DNA of 64,000 bases from an uncultured Monoglobus sp. (GCA_947628795.1 CANRBF010000008.1:62001-126000), one strand, 5' to 3'; counted from the stretch's first letter, positions 17,177-25,361 are shown. Notes: generated from the letters alone by a model not told the origin. Program-made: numbers and translations.

Positions 17177-18987
17177 AAGAAGTAAAGCGTCCTAAGAAAC
17201 CATTACTATATTATTACGGCATTGTCATGCTTGTACTTGTTCTTATTAATCTGATTGCCATGCCATGGATCGAGCAGCGTCAGATCCAAGAGGTCGATTA
17301 CGGCACGTTTATGACAATGACGGAAGAAAAGAATATCGGTCGGGTTGAAATTCAGAGTAATCAGATTCTATTTACAGACAAAGCAGAAACTGCCATCTAC
17401 AAGACAGGTATAATATCTGATTTGGATCTCGTAAACCGCCTCCACGAGTCCGGAGCGCAATTTTCGGGTAAAATTGTAGAACAAGCCTCACCGCTGCTCA
17501 GCTTTCTTTTGTCTTGGATACTCCCAATTGCATTATTCTTTATCATTGGTCAGATTATTTCCAAGAGAATGGCAAATAAAGCCGGTGGGCCGAACTCTCT
17601 CATGTTCAATATTGGGAAAAGTAATGCTAAGATCTATGTAAAATCCTCGGACGGCATCAGATTCTCCGATGTGGAAGGTGTGGATGAGGCTGAAGAAAGC
17701 CTGCGGGAGATTGTGGACTATCTGCATAATCCAAACAAATATAAGGAAATCGGTGCATCCATGCCGAAAGGAATTCTGTTGGTCGGCCCTCCCGGCACCG
17801 GAAAAACGATGCTTGCAAAGGCGGTCGCGGGCGAGGCTAATGTACCGTTTTTCTCCATGTCCGGTTCCGAGTTTGTAGAAATGTTTGTAGGTATGGGTGC
17901 TTCCAAAGTCCGGGATCTGTTCAAACAGGCCAAGGAAAAATCTCCTTGTATCGTCTTTATTGATGAGATCGATGCCATAGGGCAAAAGCGCAACAGCGGA
18001 AATCTGGGCGGCAACGATGAACGGGAGCAAACGCTGAACCAGCTGCTCACGGAAATGGACGGATTTGAGGATAACAGCGGCGTTATGATTTTGGCGGCAA
18101 CCAACCGCCCTGAAGCGCTCGATCCCGCTCTGACAAGACCCGGCCGTTTTGACCGCCGTGTTCCTGTGGAACTTCCCGATTTGAAAGGCAGGGAAGCAAT
18201 TCTGAAGGTTCATGCAAAAAAAGTAAAAATCGCTTCCGATGTTGATTTCTTAAAGGTGGCGCGCATGGCCTCCGGCGCTTCCGGCGCAGAGCTTGCCAAT
18301 ATCATAAACGAGGCTGCCCTGCGTGCTGTCCGGGCAGGCAGAAAAGCTGCGGCTCAAAGCGATCTTGAAGAAAGTATTGAAGTCGTGATCGCCGGTTATC
18401 AGAGAAAGAACGCGATTTTGACCGACAAGGAAAAGATGATCGTCTCCTATCATGAGATCGGTCATGCACTGGTAGCCGCTAAGCAGACAAATTCCGCACC
18501 TGTGCAGAAAATTACTATCATTCCTCGCACTTCGGGCGCTTTGGGATATACCATGCAGGTGGATGAGGGCAATCACTATCTGATGAGCAAGGAAGAAATT
18601 GAAAACAAGATCGCCACTCTTACCGGTGGACGGGCTGCAGAGGAACTTGTTTTCAGCAATCCGACCACAGGCGCTTCCAATGATATCGAGCAGGCCACCA
18701 AGCTGGCTCGTTCGATGATCACGCGATTCGGTATGAGCAAAGATTTTGATATGGTGGCTATGGAAAACGTGACCGGACAATATCTTGGTGAAGATACCAC
18801 TCTTGCCTGTGCCGCCGAAACGCAGGCTCAAATTGACCGGAAGGTCGTAGAACTTGTGAAAAAACAGCACGAGAAAGCAGCGGGGATCCTGATGGAAAAT
18901 CGCGAGAAGCTGGACGAACTTGCAAAATACCTTTATGAGCACGAAACGATCACGGGAGAAGAGTTTATGAGAATTCTAAATAACTGA
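17173..18987 (+). CDS. ftsH: ATP-dependent zinc metalloprotease, FtsH paralogue
   Basis: 604 residues from the ATG at 17173 (GAGGAG upstream; overlaps the previous stop). Transmembrane helices at about 11-30 and 108-128 flank an extracytoplasmic FtsH_ext domain. The AAA domain has Walker A 205-212 (GPPGTGKT), Walker B '[11 protein letters not shown]' and second region of homology 'RPGRFDRR'. The M41 protease has zinc motif HEIGH at 427-431 (the usual form is HEAGH) and third ligand Asp504 in 'NDIEQAT'. It degrades membrane and short-lived proteins. Being in a stress-regulated island with alarmone synthetase and GT8, it is probably an accessory copy distinct from the housekeeping FtsH. Confidence 0.95.
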   Translation: MKEVKRPKKPLLYYYGIVMLVLVLINLIAMPWIEQRQIQEVDYGTFMTMTEEKNIGRVEIQSNQILFTDKAETAIYKTGIISDLDLVNRLHESGAQFSGKIVEQASPLLSFLLSWILPIALFFIIGQIISKRMANKAGGPNSLMFNIGKSNAKIYVKSSDGIRFSDVEGVDEAEESLREIVDYLHNPNKYKEIGASMPKGILLVGPPGTGKTMLAKAVAGEANVPFFSMSGSEFVEMFVGMGASKVRDLFKQAKEKSPCIVFIDEIDAIGQKRNSGNLGGNDEREQTLNQLLTEMDGFEDNSGVMILAATNRPEALDPALTRPGRFDRRVPVELPDLKGREAILKVHAKKVKIASDVDFLKVARMASGASGAELANIINEAALRAVRAGRKAAAQSDLEESIEVVIAGYQRKNAILTDKEKMIVSYHEIGHALVAAKQTNSAPVQKITIIPRTSGALGYTMQVDEGNHYLMSKEEIENKIATLTGGRAAEELVFSNPTTGASNDIEQATKLARSMITRFGMSKDFDMVAMENVTGQYLGEDTTLACAAETQAQIDRKVVELVKKQHEKAAGILMENREKLDELAKYLYEHETITGEEFMRILNN

Positions 18988-19056
18988 GCTTTGGCTCGGT
19001 TTAGGATTTCACAAATCGGTTCGCGATGTTTTTTAAGTAAATACTGTCGATTAAAA

Positions 19057-19098
19057 GACGCACAAGCGGCAAATTATGCTTGCCTGTGCGTCCTTTGC
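19057..19098. terminator. Hairpin after ftsH
   Basis: Stem GACGCACA/TGTGCGTC (19057-19064/19085-19092) with a second inner pairing. The U run is better on the minus strand (TTTTAA), so it may serve the decayed minus-strand frame as well as ftsH. Confidence 0.5.
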
Positions 19099-19392
19099 CA
19101 TATCTGCAGCGTATCATAGGCATATTTATCCGGAAAACTTTTCTTTATAACGGTAATCCACGACTTATACATCAAGCAAATCCACCGCCGGAACAATGTT
19201 TCTTTTTATCGCATTATCCTGCGTTTCGCCCGACTGTTCCGTCACCGTCAATCTTGAATAATATGCAAGCGTCTTGTCTTTCCAGTCCGCGTACTGCTCT
19301 GTTGAGTAATTCTCTCTTGTGTCCGCCCAATCCTCAAGGAACAGGCACATATCGGCGTTAAGATCTGTCTTTGCCTTTCCGTCAAACTTTTA
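19074..19392 (-). pseudogene. Remnant of an unrecognised gene, probably frameshifted
   Basis: On the minus strand a protein-like frame ('DLNADMCLFLEDWADTREN' to 'NIVPAVDLLDV', stop at 19165) continues in another frame from 19172 to 19074 as 'MYKSWITVIKKSFPDKYAYD', overlapping by a few bases. Together they read like the C-terminus of one protein broken by a frameshift. There is no ATG with a ribosome site at the upstream end. I do not recognise the family. It lies at the right edge of the AT-rich island and may be debris of the element that brought it in. Confidence 0.35.
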
Positions 19393-19500
19393 GGAAACTT
19401 TTTAGCAAACAGAAGTGAGGAATTACGCAGCCTAAGCTGCGCCATTCCCCGAAAACATACTTTACTGTTTTATCTCTCAACATCGCGAGCGTCGGATTTT

Positions 19501-19818
19501 TTACTTCTTTTTCGCTTTGGGCTTTGGCAGCTCATCATACATGGCATTAAACAAGCCCGACAAATATTCTTTATCTTCTATATCGCTCACCAAAAGCATT
19601 TCCTTTGCTCCCTCATATGGCGATTCATAAACGGCGGACGGCATATATTCTTTCGCCGATTTTACCGGCTTTACGAGCAATCTGTCGTCATATATTCCTC
19701 CGACGATCCTGCCTCGGTAATAAATAATAAACTCACCCATCATCGGTCTGTAAGTGATCTCTTCCAAACCGTCCAGCTGTTCCAAGACATAATTTAAATA
19801 TTCTTTACTCGACGCCAT
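19501..19818 (-). CDS. TfoX/Sxy N-terminal domain protein
   Basis: 105 residues, a single TfoX_N domain: 'YLNYVLEQLDGLEEITYRPMMGEFIIYYRGRIVGGIYDDRLLVK' is the characteristic strand pattern. In gamma-proteobacteria the domain is part of the competence activator; stand-alone copies in clostridia are common and their role is not established. A lysine-rich tail follows the domain. The start at 19818 follows GGAGGAGG. Single gene between the island and the ABC exporter. Confidence 0.85.
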   Translation of the reverse strand: MASSKEYLNYVLEQLDGLEEITYRPMMGEFIIYYRGRIVGGIYDDRLLVKPVKSAKEYMPSAVYESPYEGAKEMLLVSDIEDKEYLSGLFNAMYDELPKPKAKKK

Positions 19819-19931
19819 GATCTTCCACCTCCTCCCGCAGCTTGATCTTAGGCTGTTTTCCGTCTCAGATTATATCATTTTGAACTGCTTATTGCAATAC
19901 AATATTCAAAAAACAAAAAAGTTGTTTAAAT

Positions 19932-20660
19932 TTAAACATCGCGGCGCGACGCGATAACGGCTCCGATGATTGCGAAGATCGCGATATACGCGGCGCATAT
20001 GACCGTAAACTGCGCGTATCCGCCGCTCTCGGCGATTTTTTGCGGCGCGTTGGCGTTCATGCCGTAAGCCATCAGCGAGTAGGGCCACAGGTGCCCGAAG
20101 CCTTTAGCCAGAAACCCAAGCCCCGAGAGCCCGCCCGCGAATGATATTCCCACGGGCAGCGCGAAACTTTTTATATTCATCGAGATCAGGATCTGTATCG
20201 AGACGGTTACCATGCCTCCGAGCGCGCCGAACAGGCACCACTGCGCGACAGTGAGCCACGGCGGATCTTTGAGCCCCGCGATATATCCGCATATCACAAA
20301 CAGCGCGCATATCCATATCATGCTGAAAAGCAGCATCACAGCGGCGGTTATCAATTTCGCGAAAAACACCGACGAGCGGCGGGCGGGCACGGTGAACACC
20401 TTATTCAGGTTGTTGTTCGCGTGCTCGAGCCGCATTATGTACGCGCAGTAAATTCCCAGCATAAGCGGCAGAAAAAAGTAGTCGGTAAACAGCGTGTGCT
20501 GCGTCCACAGACTCAGCCACTCCTTTGACAGTATGCCTTGGTTGTAAACATAATTCGCCGTGCCCAAAGCCGCCGGAACTATCGGCATCAGCAAAAACGC
20601 GAGCCACACGGGCGAGCGTTTGAGTTTCATTCGCTCGGCTTTCAATAATTTTATTATCAT
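19932..20660 (-). CDS. ABC-2 type transporter permease (immunity/antibiotic exporter type)
   Basis: 242 residues with six hydrophobic segments. It resembles the MutE/EpiE/SpaE and BcrB class of permeases that work in lantibiotic immunity or bacitracin resistance: 'LLKAERMKLKRSPVWLAFLLMPIVPA' at the N-terminus, then 'LEHANNNLNKVFTVPARRSSVF' before the third helix. It is the third gene of an exporter operon (ATPase, permease, permease) separated from the middle gene by three bases. The start at 20660 follows AAAGGAG. No structural bacteriocin gene or cognate two-component system is adjacent, so it probably gives resistance rather than self-immunity. Confidence 0.82.
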   Translation of the reverse strand: MIIKLLKAERMKLKRSPVWLAFLLMPIVPAALGTANYVYNQGILSKEWLSLWTQHTLFTDYFFLPLMLGIYCAYIMRLEHANNNLNKVFTVPARRSSVFFAKLITAAVMLLFSMIWICALFVICGYIAGLKDPPWLTVAQWCLFGALGGMVTVSIQILISMNIKSFALPVGISFAGGLSGLGFLAKGFGHLWPYSLMAYGMNANAPQKIAESGGYAQFTVICAAYIAIFAIIGAVIASRRDV

Positions 20661-20663
20661 AAC

Positions 20664-21425
20664 TCACAGCTCCTTTCTTTTAAACATTTCGCGCCCGATA
20701 ACATACATCGCGGCGCAGAAAAATATCAGCGCGATAAAGTATTTCCAATCAACGCCCATGACGTCGAAATGCGCGAATTTGTAGCGGTCATCCTTTGTCC
20801 AGTCAAACAGCCCCACAAAGCTCAGCGCGCCGTAGCCGCCCCAGATAAGCGCCCTGCGGAGCCAAGGGAGCTGCGGCAGAAACATCGAAAACGTCCCGAA
20901 AAACGTGCATATCGCTCCCGAAAAGAACGTGACCGCCTGATTTTTAAAACAGAACGACAGCGCGTGCTGAAAAATATACACCGCGACAGTCGGCGCGGCC
21001 GTAAGCAGCAGATACAAAAGATACAGCCTTATCGGCACATCGCCCTCAAAGCCCGCGATATAGCCGAACGCGATCGTAGCGCCCCAACTCAAAATCACGC
21101 AGAACAGCATAATCGCGAGGCCGTATAAAAATTTCGCGTCGTAGATCTTTCCGCGCCTTTCCGCTGTCGCCAGCTGCTTGAGCATATATCCCTTATGCTC
21201 GATGTCGCACAGACGCGACGACACGATTATCGAGAGCGGCGGCATAAAGATCGAATTGATTAGCGGAAGCTCGTACAGATTCGCCATCCAGCCGAGGCGC
21301 AGCATATCTTCGCTATAATGTCTCGGATAAATCCACAAGAGCATCGCCGCGGTTATGACGAGCGCCGTCAAAAACACGTATCGACGGCGGGTCTTCATAT
21401 ATTCGCACTTTAAAAGCTTTGTCAT
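20664..21425 (-). CDS. ABC-2 type transporter permease, second subunit
   Basis: 253 residues with about six membrane helices and the same N-terminal pattern as its neighbour ('LLKCEYMKTRRRYVFLTALVI', 'DIEHKGYMLKQLATAERRGKIYDAK'), so the two permeases are paralogues forming a heterodimer. It starts inside the end of the ATPase gene (4-base overlap, AAAGGAG upstream), which couples translation. With the ATPase and the other permease it forms an exporter of the lantibiotic-protection class. Confidence 0.82.
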   Translation of the reverse strand: MTKLLKCEYMKTRRRYVFLTALVITAAMLLWIYPRHYSEDMLRLGWMANLYELPLINSIFMPPLSIIVSSRLCDIEHKGYMLKQLATAERRGKIYDAKFLYGLAIMLFCVILSWGATIAFGYIAGFEGDVPIRLYLLYLLLTAAPTVAVYIFQHALSFCFKNQAVTFFSGAICTFFGTFSMFLPQLPWLRRALIWGGYGALSFVGLFDWTKDDRYKFAHFDVMGVDWKYFIALIFFCAAMYVIGREMFKRKEL

Positions 21426-22153
21426 AAGCTCCGCTCCTTTCCCGTGAGATCGAGAAATATTTCCTCGAGAGACTTCGTTTCGTCCACGCGGTGCAGATCG
21501 TCAAGGGCGCCCTGGTACATCATTCTGCCGTTCGCGATAATACCCACGTCCTCGACCATCTGGTCGATCTCCGAGAGCAGATGGCTCGACACTATCACCG
21601 TCATGCCGTACTGCCGCGGCAGCGATCTTATCAGCTCGCGCATTTCCTGTATGCCCGACGGGTCAAGCCCGTTTGTGGGCTCGTCGAGTATTAAAAGTTT
21701 CGGGAACGCCAGCAGCGCGCCCGCGAGCCCGAGCCTCTGTTTCATGCCCAGCGAGTATGCCGAGGCTTTTTTGCCCCGCTGACCGTCGAGCCGCACGATT
21801 TGCAGAACTCTGTCGATATTGCGCCTCGGGACGTCCAAAAGCGTTTGCATTATCCTGAGATTTTCCTCGCCTGTGAGGTGCCCGTAAAACGACGGCGACT
21901 CGATAAGCGAGCCGATATCGCGGAGAATTTCGATCCTGTTTTTGGCGCATGCGCGCCGACCCATTATCTCGATCTCTCCCGCCGTCGGGCGGACAAGACC
22001 GAGCAGCATTTTCAGCGTGGTGGTTTTGCCCGCTCCGTTCGGGCCGAGAAAGCCGTATATCCGCCCTTCCTTAACGCTCATATTAAGATTGTTTACAGCC
22101 GCCGCGTCTCTGTAGCGCTTGGTGAGCCCGGTTGTTCTTACGATCTCGTTCAT
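21422..22153 (-). CDS. ABC transporter ATP-binding protein (BcrA/lantibiotic-protection type)
   Basis: 243 residues from the ATG at 22153, preceded by AAAGGGG; the open frame upstream to 22318 lacks a ribosome site. Walker A 'GFLGPNGAGKTTTLKMLLG', Q-loop, signature 'YSLGMKQRLGLAGAL', Walker B 'LLILDEPTNGLDPSGIQEMR' and switch histidine 'VSSHLL' are intact. The family pumps peptide antibiotics out of the membrane. First gene of the three-gene exporter operon. Confidence 0.9.
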   Translation of the reverse strand: MNEIVRTTGLTKRYRDAAAVNNLNMSVKEGRIYGFLGPNGAGKTTTLKMLLGLVRPTAGEIEIMGRRACAKNRIEILRDIGSLIESPSFYGHLTGEENLRIMQTLLDVPRRNIDRVLQIVRLDGQRGKKASAYSLGMKQRLGLAGALLAFPKLLILDEPTNGLDPSGIQEMRELIRSLPRQYGMTVIVSSHLLSEIDQMVEDVGIIANGRMMYQGALDDLHRVDETKSLEEIFLDLTGKERSL

Positions 22154-22258
22154 AAATATATCCCCTTTCGGTCTTGAAATAATTCGATAATAGCGCACAA
22201 ACCTAAAATAAAAATAAATATTATCTAAAATTTTTATAAATTCGCCTATCCTTAGGAC

Positions 22259-22300
22259 GCAAAAAAGAGCAGCTTTTCGACTGCCCTCGATCGCGGTATT
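22259..22300 (-). terminator. Terminator repeat, copy 1
   Basis: GAGCAG/CTGCCCTC hairpin with a minus-strand U run, ending the gene at 22332-23015. Near-identical hairpins occur at 23069-23100 and 23841-23880, each ending a different small transcription unit. Confidence 0.7.
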
Positions 22301-22331
22301 CAAATTTTTGCTTGTCAAATGAATATCTGAA

Positions 22332-23015
22332 TTATTGTTTTAAGAACTTATCAACGAAGTCTTTTAAGTCAATGAAATCCAATATGAAACCGCGATTATT
22401 ATATTGCGCGATCTCCGTTTGATGGTCTTTATAATAGTTTTTCACTTTTTCCTGTATTCGTCTTGTTGCTTCTGAAAAATCGGGTGAGTTTTTATAGCTT
22501 GCCCCATAGTATTTTATCTGCTCGGGCTTAGTTTTCACCATCATGTATTTAATTATCTCAAATCTTGAGAATATGATCGAATTATCATGTTCGTTTCGCA
22601 GGACGCATACGCTTAATTTTTCGGGCATGATCGTCATATCGGTACAGCCGTTTTCAAAATTTCTTTCATTCCTGATACCTGTTCCGTCAAACCGCAAATA
22701 AACTCCATCGCCCAAAAAACCGGAAAGATCATTCGATTTCAGAACCTTCTTTTTTACGGACTCATCTGCCGCATTCATTTGCTCTTTTCGTATTTTACGG
22801 AATACAATATCAAAATCCGCATATAGAGCGATCGCGCCCTCAAATCCCTCGGAGAAAAATACCTTAGTTTTTTCTTCTCCGATCAGCTTGCCGTTAGTTT
22901 CATTTTTAGGTATCAATCCCTGCGCCGCAATAGAATAAAGATTATTTAACGCTGTCATATGATAATAATACATATAATGTTTTCTCTGCACCCCTTGTAA
23001 ATTTTCAATTTTCAC
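22332..23015 (-). CDS. Unknown protein with an ADP-ribosyltransferase-like N-terminus
   Basis: 227 residues. The N-terminal segment 'YYYHMTALNNLYSIAAQGLIPKNE' followed by 'KVFFSEGFEGAIALYADFD' resembles the start of DarT/DUF4433 and RNA 2'-phosphotransferase-like ART folds (H-x-T, then 'NL..I...GL.P.N'), but I cannot place the remaining catalytic residues with confidence. The C-terminal third is charged and helical. No signal or membrane segment. It has its own leader (repeat copy C) and terminator (repeat copy 1) and sits in a run of toxin-antitoxin-like genes. The function is unknown; an ART-fold enzyme or toxin is a guess. Confidence 0.6.
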   Translation of the reverse strand: MKIENLQGVQRKHYMYYYHMTALNNLYSIAAQGLIPKNETNGKLIGEEKTKVFFSEGFEGAIALYADFDIVFRKIRKEQMNAADESVKKKVLKSNDLSGFLGDGVYLRFDGTGIRNERNFENGCTDMTIMPEKLSVCVLRNEHDNSIIFSRFEIIKYMMVKTKPEQIKYYGASYKNSPDFSEATRRIQEKVKNYYKDHQTEIAQYNNRGFILDFIDLKDFVDKFLKQ

Positions 23016-23040
23016 TCTGTTTGATTATGGAATAATCATA
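23011..23040 (-). repeat. Leader repeat, copy C
   Basis: Upstream of the 227-residue gene; minus-strand ATTATTCCATAATCAAACAGA matches copies A and B (24172-24211, 25322-25361) with several changes. Confidence 0.5.
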
Positions 23041-23068
23041 CCATACCCGCCGCAAAAAAGCAATACTT

Positions 23069-23100
23069 CGCAAAAAAGAGCAGCCTTTCGACTGCTCTCA
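23069..23100 (-). terminator. Terminator repeat, copy 2
   Basis: GAGAGCAGTC/GGCTGCTCTC hairpin with U run on the minus strand, after the HigA-type antitoxin gene. Same family as the hairpins at 22259 and 23841. Confidence 0.75.
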
Positions 23101-23117
23101 AATATCGTCTTGGTGTT

Positions 23118-23405
23118 TTACTCTTTCGCATTGATCGGAACGATCGAAATAGTGTAGCCCAACGGATTTAAAACTTTGAATAATGTGTCAATTTGAGGGG
23201 TCGTTTTCATGCTTTCAAGCCTCGCAATCGCGGGCTGTTTTACTCCGCTGAGCTCGGCAAGCTCCCGCTGTGATAATCCTTTTTGCTCCCGGGCTTCTAC
23301 CATTTTTCCGATTAGTTCAATTTCAAAATTTATCTTTTCTCTCTCGGCGGGCGATACCCGTTCTTCATCATTCATATATTCGGAAAATGTTTTTACCTGT
23401 TTCAT
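23118..23405 (-). CDS. HigA-family antitoxin (XRE)
   Basis: 95 residues. An N-terminal toxin-binding segment precedes an XRE helix-turn-helix ('KGLSQRELAELSGVKQPAIARLESMKTTPQIDTLFKVL'), ending 'PLGYTISIVPI', which is typical of HigA antitoxins. It follows the toxin gene with a 4-base overlap, the reverse order usual for HigBA systems. It should bind and neutralise the HigB-type toxin and repress the shared promoter, where a perfect inverted repeat lies between the -35 and -10 boxes. Confidence 0.88.
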   Translation of the reverse strand: MKQVKTFSEYMNDEERVSPAEREKINFEIELIGKMVEAREQKGLSQRELAELSGVKQPAIARLESMKTTPQIDTLFKVLNPLGYTISIVPINAKE

Positions 23406-23767
23406 ATATTACCATTCCTTTCCAAAAAATCTTTGAGATTATTTTTTGCCTTTGCAATTTCTTTCGGCGGTATCTTTTGCGATTTCTTTATAAAATGATG
23501 TAAAAGGACGAATTTATTATCTTTCCAATAAAAGAAAAATATTCTGTTTCCCAGCGGTCTTAGTTCCCACAATTCATTTTCGATGTGTTTCACATAGGGC
23601 TTTCCGATTCTCGTTCCGTATCGGGCAAGCGCTCCGATGTAGGCAAGGATTTTTTCTCTGTTTATTCTATCCGTTTTACTCGTTTTTGATTTTGCTTTCA
23701 GCGCATCAAGAAAATCGACGATTTCAGATTTTCCGTTTTTGTCATAGTAAAACTCTACCTCGTACAA
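23402..23767 (-). CDS. HigB-type toxin (RelE/ParE superfamily, Gp49-like)
   Basis: About 121 residues from a TTG codon at 23767. Upstream in-frame ATGs at 23812 and 23800 lie inside the promoter, and homologues begin at 'YEVEFYYDKNGKSEIVDFLDAL'. The rest matches phage-derived Gp49-like HigB toxins: 'ARYGTRIGKPYVKHIENELWELRP' and 'NRIFFFYWKDNKFVLLHHFIKKSQKIPPKEIAKAKNNLKDFL'. Members cleave mRNA on the ribosome. First gene of the HigBA pair; low GC compared with core genes. Confidence 0.85.
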   Translation of the reverse strand: MYEVEFYYDKNGKSEIVDFLDALKAKSKTSKTDRINREKILAYIGALARYGTRIGKPYVKHIENELWELRPLGNRIFFFYWKDNKFVLLHHFIKKSQKIPPKEIAKAKNNLKDFLERNGNI

Positions 23768-23790
23768 CCTATGCACTTTCTTTCTGTTAT

Positions 23791-23819
23791 ATGATAACAT
23801 ATTTGTTATCATTAGTCAA
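23791..23819 (-). promoter_or_regulatory. HigBA promoter with operator
   Basis: On the minus strand TTGACT (23814-23819), 17-base spacer and TATCAT (23791-23796). The palindrome TGATAAC-N6-GTTATCA (23792-23811) covers the spacer and the -10, the expected position for antitoxin autorepression. Confidence 0.75.
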
Positions 23820-23840
23820 TATGATAATTAAAAATTTTCA

Positions 23841-23880
23841 AGCAAAAGAGCAACCTTTCGGTTGCTCTCGATTGTGGTAT
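23841..23880 (-). terminator. Terminator repeat, copy 3
   Basis: GAGAGCAACC/GGTTGCTCTTTT on the minus strand, after the DUF3781 gene. The flank CGATTGTGGTAT also matches copy 1, so similarity extends beyond the stem. Confidence 0.75.
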
Positions 23881-23910
23881 CTAGTTTTTATCCGTTCGGC
23901 AAAAGGGAAT

Positions 23911-24159
23911 TTACTTAACAATATGTGCTGTTATAATTGTATAACTATATGAATTGATAGTAATTTTGATATTTTCAACTTCGCAATACCAATTTTTACC
24001 CTGTTTGTATATATTGCAATTTTTATCCAACACCTTATTTTTGCAATACTCAACAACATCTACTGTATCTATTTTTAGGTTTCTTCTAATTCTATCAACT
24101 CTCATTTCAGTTGTATGAATTTTGTCAATATTATCAAGTAATGTCTTTTTATCTTCCAT
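23911..24159 (-). CDS. DUF3781 family protein
   Basis: 82 residues. The pattern 'KIHTTEMRVDRIRRNLKI', 'VVEYCKNKVL', 'YKQGKNWYCEVENIKITINSYSYTIITAH' fits the DUF3781 family of small Firmicutes proteins. No function is known to me; the compact alpha/beta composition suggests a single small domain. It is preceded by leader repeat copy A and followed by terminator repeat copy 3, so it is an independent unit within the accessory run. Confidence 0.8.
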   Translation of the reverse strand: MEDKKTLLDNIDKIHTTEMRVDRIRRNLKIDTVDVVEYCKNKVLDKNCNIYKQGKNWYCEVENIKITINSYSYTIITAHIVK

Positions 24160-24171
24160 TCTTTCTTTTCC

Positions 24172-24211
24172 TCAAATCCCGATTTATCATTCTGTTTGGT
24201 TATAAAATAAT
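24172..24211 (-). repeat. Leader repeat, copy A
   Basis: Minus-strand ATTATTTTATAACCAAAC followed by GAATGATAAATCGGGATTTGA. Copy B (25322-25361) differs at only about four positions. It includes the likely -10 region and 5' leader of the DUF3781 gene. Confidence 0.7.
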
Positions 24212-24220
24212 AACATCATT

Positions 24221-24532
24221 TTATTTTGCAACTATGTTGAATCTTTGCGGTAACGCCGGGTCAACCTTCAGCATTGCGAGGATCCGCCTTGCCGGGCCGT
24301 CAGGCATATTACGTCCGGCTTCCCACGCCTCAACCGTTTTTGGAGATACTCCCATAAATCCGGCAAACAAAACCTGTGTCATACCGAGCTCGTTTCGTAT
24401 GCTTTTAATTTCAGCCGCCGCAAAATCGGGGACGGGTTCAACGGACATCGTGTTCGTTCTTGCTTTGATTTTTCCCTCGTTATATGCGATCGCTTCTTCC
24501 AAGCCCTGCATAATTCCGTCATAAACTTTCAC
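24221..24532 (-). CDS. NadS-type XRE antitoxin without visible toxin
   Basis: 103 residues from a GTG codon at 24532, placed eight bases after GGGAGG. 'YDGIMQGLEEAIAYNEGK' plus the C-terminal helix-turn-helix 'IKSIRNELGMTQVLFAGFMGVSPKTVEAWEAGRNMPDGPARRIL' is the NadS/HigA-2 antitoxin pattern. Normally a RelE-type toxin gene precedes it; the 183 bases upstream (24542-24724) contain no intact frame, only a possible toxin tail. It therefore looks like an orphan antitoxin, perhaps protecting against related toxins. Confidence 0.85.
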   Translation of the reverse strand: MKVYDGIMQGLEEAIAYNEGKIKARTNTMSVEPVPDFAAAEIKSIRNELGMTQVLFAGFMGVSPKTVEAWEAGRNMPDGPARRILAMLKVDPALPQRFNIVAK

Positions 24533-24724
24533 AAAAAACACCTCCCGTTATAAGCTTTGCTCCAATTTGTCGATCATCTTTTTTCAAAATTATTTGCCCG
24601 CCCAATTACGCTCGGGGAATGCCAAGCTGCTTTTTTCGGAATGTAATCAGCTCTCGACATTTGGGAGAGAAATACACCCCTCGCACAAACTTATAGTTTG
24701 TACTCGGAACATCCGCTATTTGAA

Positions 24725-25276
24725 TCAAAGATCAAATTGATTTTTTATCATCCGCGCAACAACATCAGGCGCAAGGTTTGTGTTGTCAATCTTCATGTAA
24801 TTTTCAAACGGAATTTCCCCGTCCATACTCTCAAGGCGATATTTTTTATCATCATCTATCAGTCTTTGGTTGGACACCGGAACATTTCTTTTTGACGCTT
24901 TATTCAGAAGGCGATTATCCGTTGCGTTTCTCTTTAAGCGAACTTCACGGGAGGCAACAAGCTCTACATAGTAGAACTCCGTATCGTATGGCATAAAAAT
25001 ATTCTTTACATACTCCACATAATCCCAGTCAGACTGCTGGTCAAAAGCCCACATATAGGTGAAAATCATCCCATAATTATCCGTCTTGGCAAACTCCTCA
25101 AACACAACCTGACGAAGCCTGCTTATCGCTGCGCCGTTATACTGTCCAAAAATTTTAATGACCGGTTCAATGGTCATATGATTGTGAAACAATCTCAGCC
25201 CGGTTATTTTCGCCAACTCCTGGCCAACAGTCATTTTGCCCACAGCGGCATTTCCAATCATAAATAATAATTTCAT
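24725..25276 (-). CDS. P-loop kinase-like protein
   Basis: 183 residues. Walker A 'MIGNAAVGKMTVGQELAKITG' at the N-terminus and 'LRLFHNHMTIEPVIKIFG' are seen in small shikimate kinase/AAA_33-like P-loop proteins. 'VELVASREVRLKRN' is the usual lid region, with an arginine pair. The substrate is unknown; homologues are annotated only as AAA or shikimate-kinase-like proteins. It has its own leader (copy B of the repeat) and lies at the end of the accessory run. Confidence 0.75.
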   Translation of the reverse strand: MKLLFMIGNAAVGKMTVGQELAKITGLRLFHNHMTIEPVIKIFGQYNGAAISRLRQVVFEEFAKTDNYGMIFTYMWAFDQQSDWDYVEYVKNIFMPYDTEFYYVELVASREVRLKRNATDNRLLNKASKRNVPVSNQRLIDDDKKYRLESMDGEIPFENYMKIDNTNLAPDVVARMIKNQFDL

Positions 25277-25321
25277 TTTCTTTTCTGCCCTTTCTGCAAT
25301 TTTCCCTTGTATTTGACGAAT

Positions 25322-25361
25322 TCAAATCCCGATCTATCGTTCAGTTTGGTTATAAAATAAT
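25322..25361 (-). repeat. Leader repeat, copy B
   Basis: Same element as copy A (24172-24211), here in the 5' region of the P-loop kinase-like gene. Confidence 0.7.

Noticed and set aside
19080-19361. 93-codon plus-strand frame after ftsH
   Set aside because: Antisense to the decayed minus-strand remnant; no ribosome site and proline/serine-rich shadow composition.
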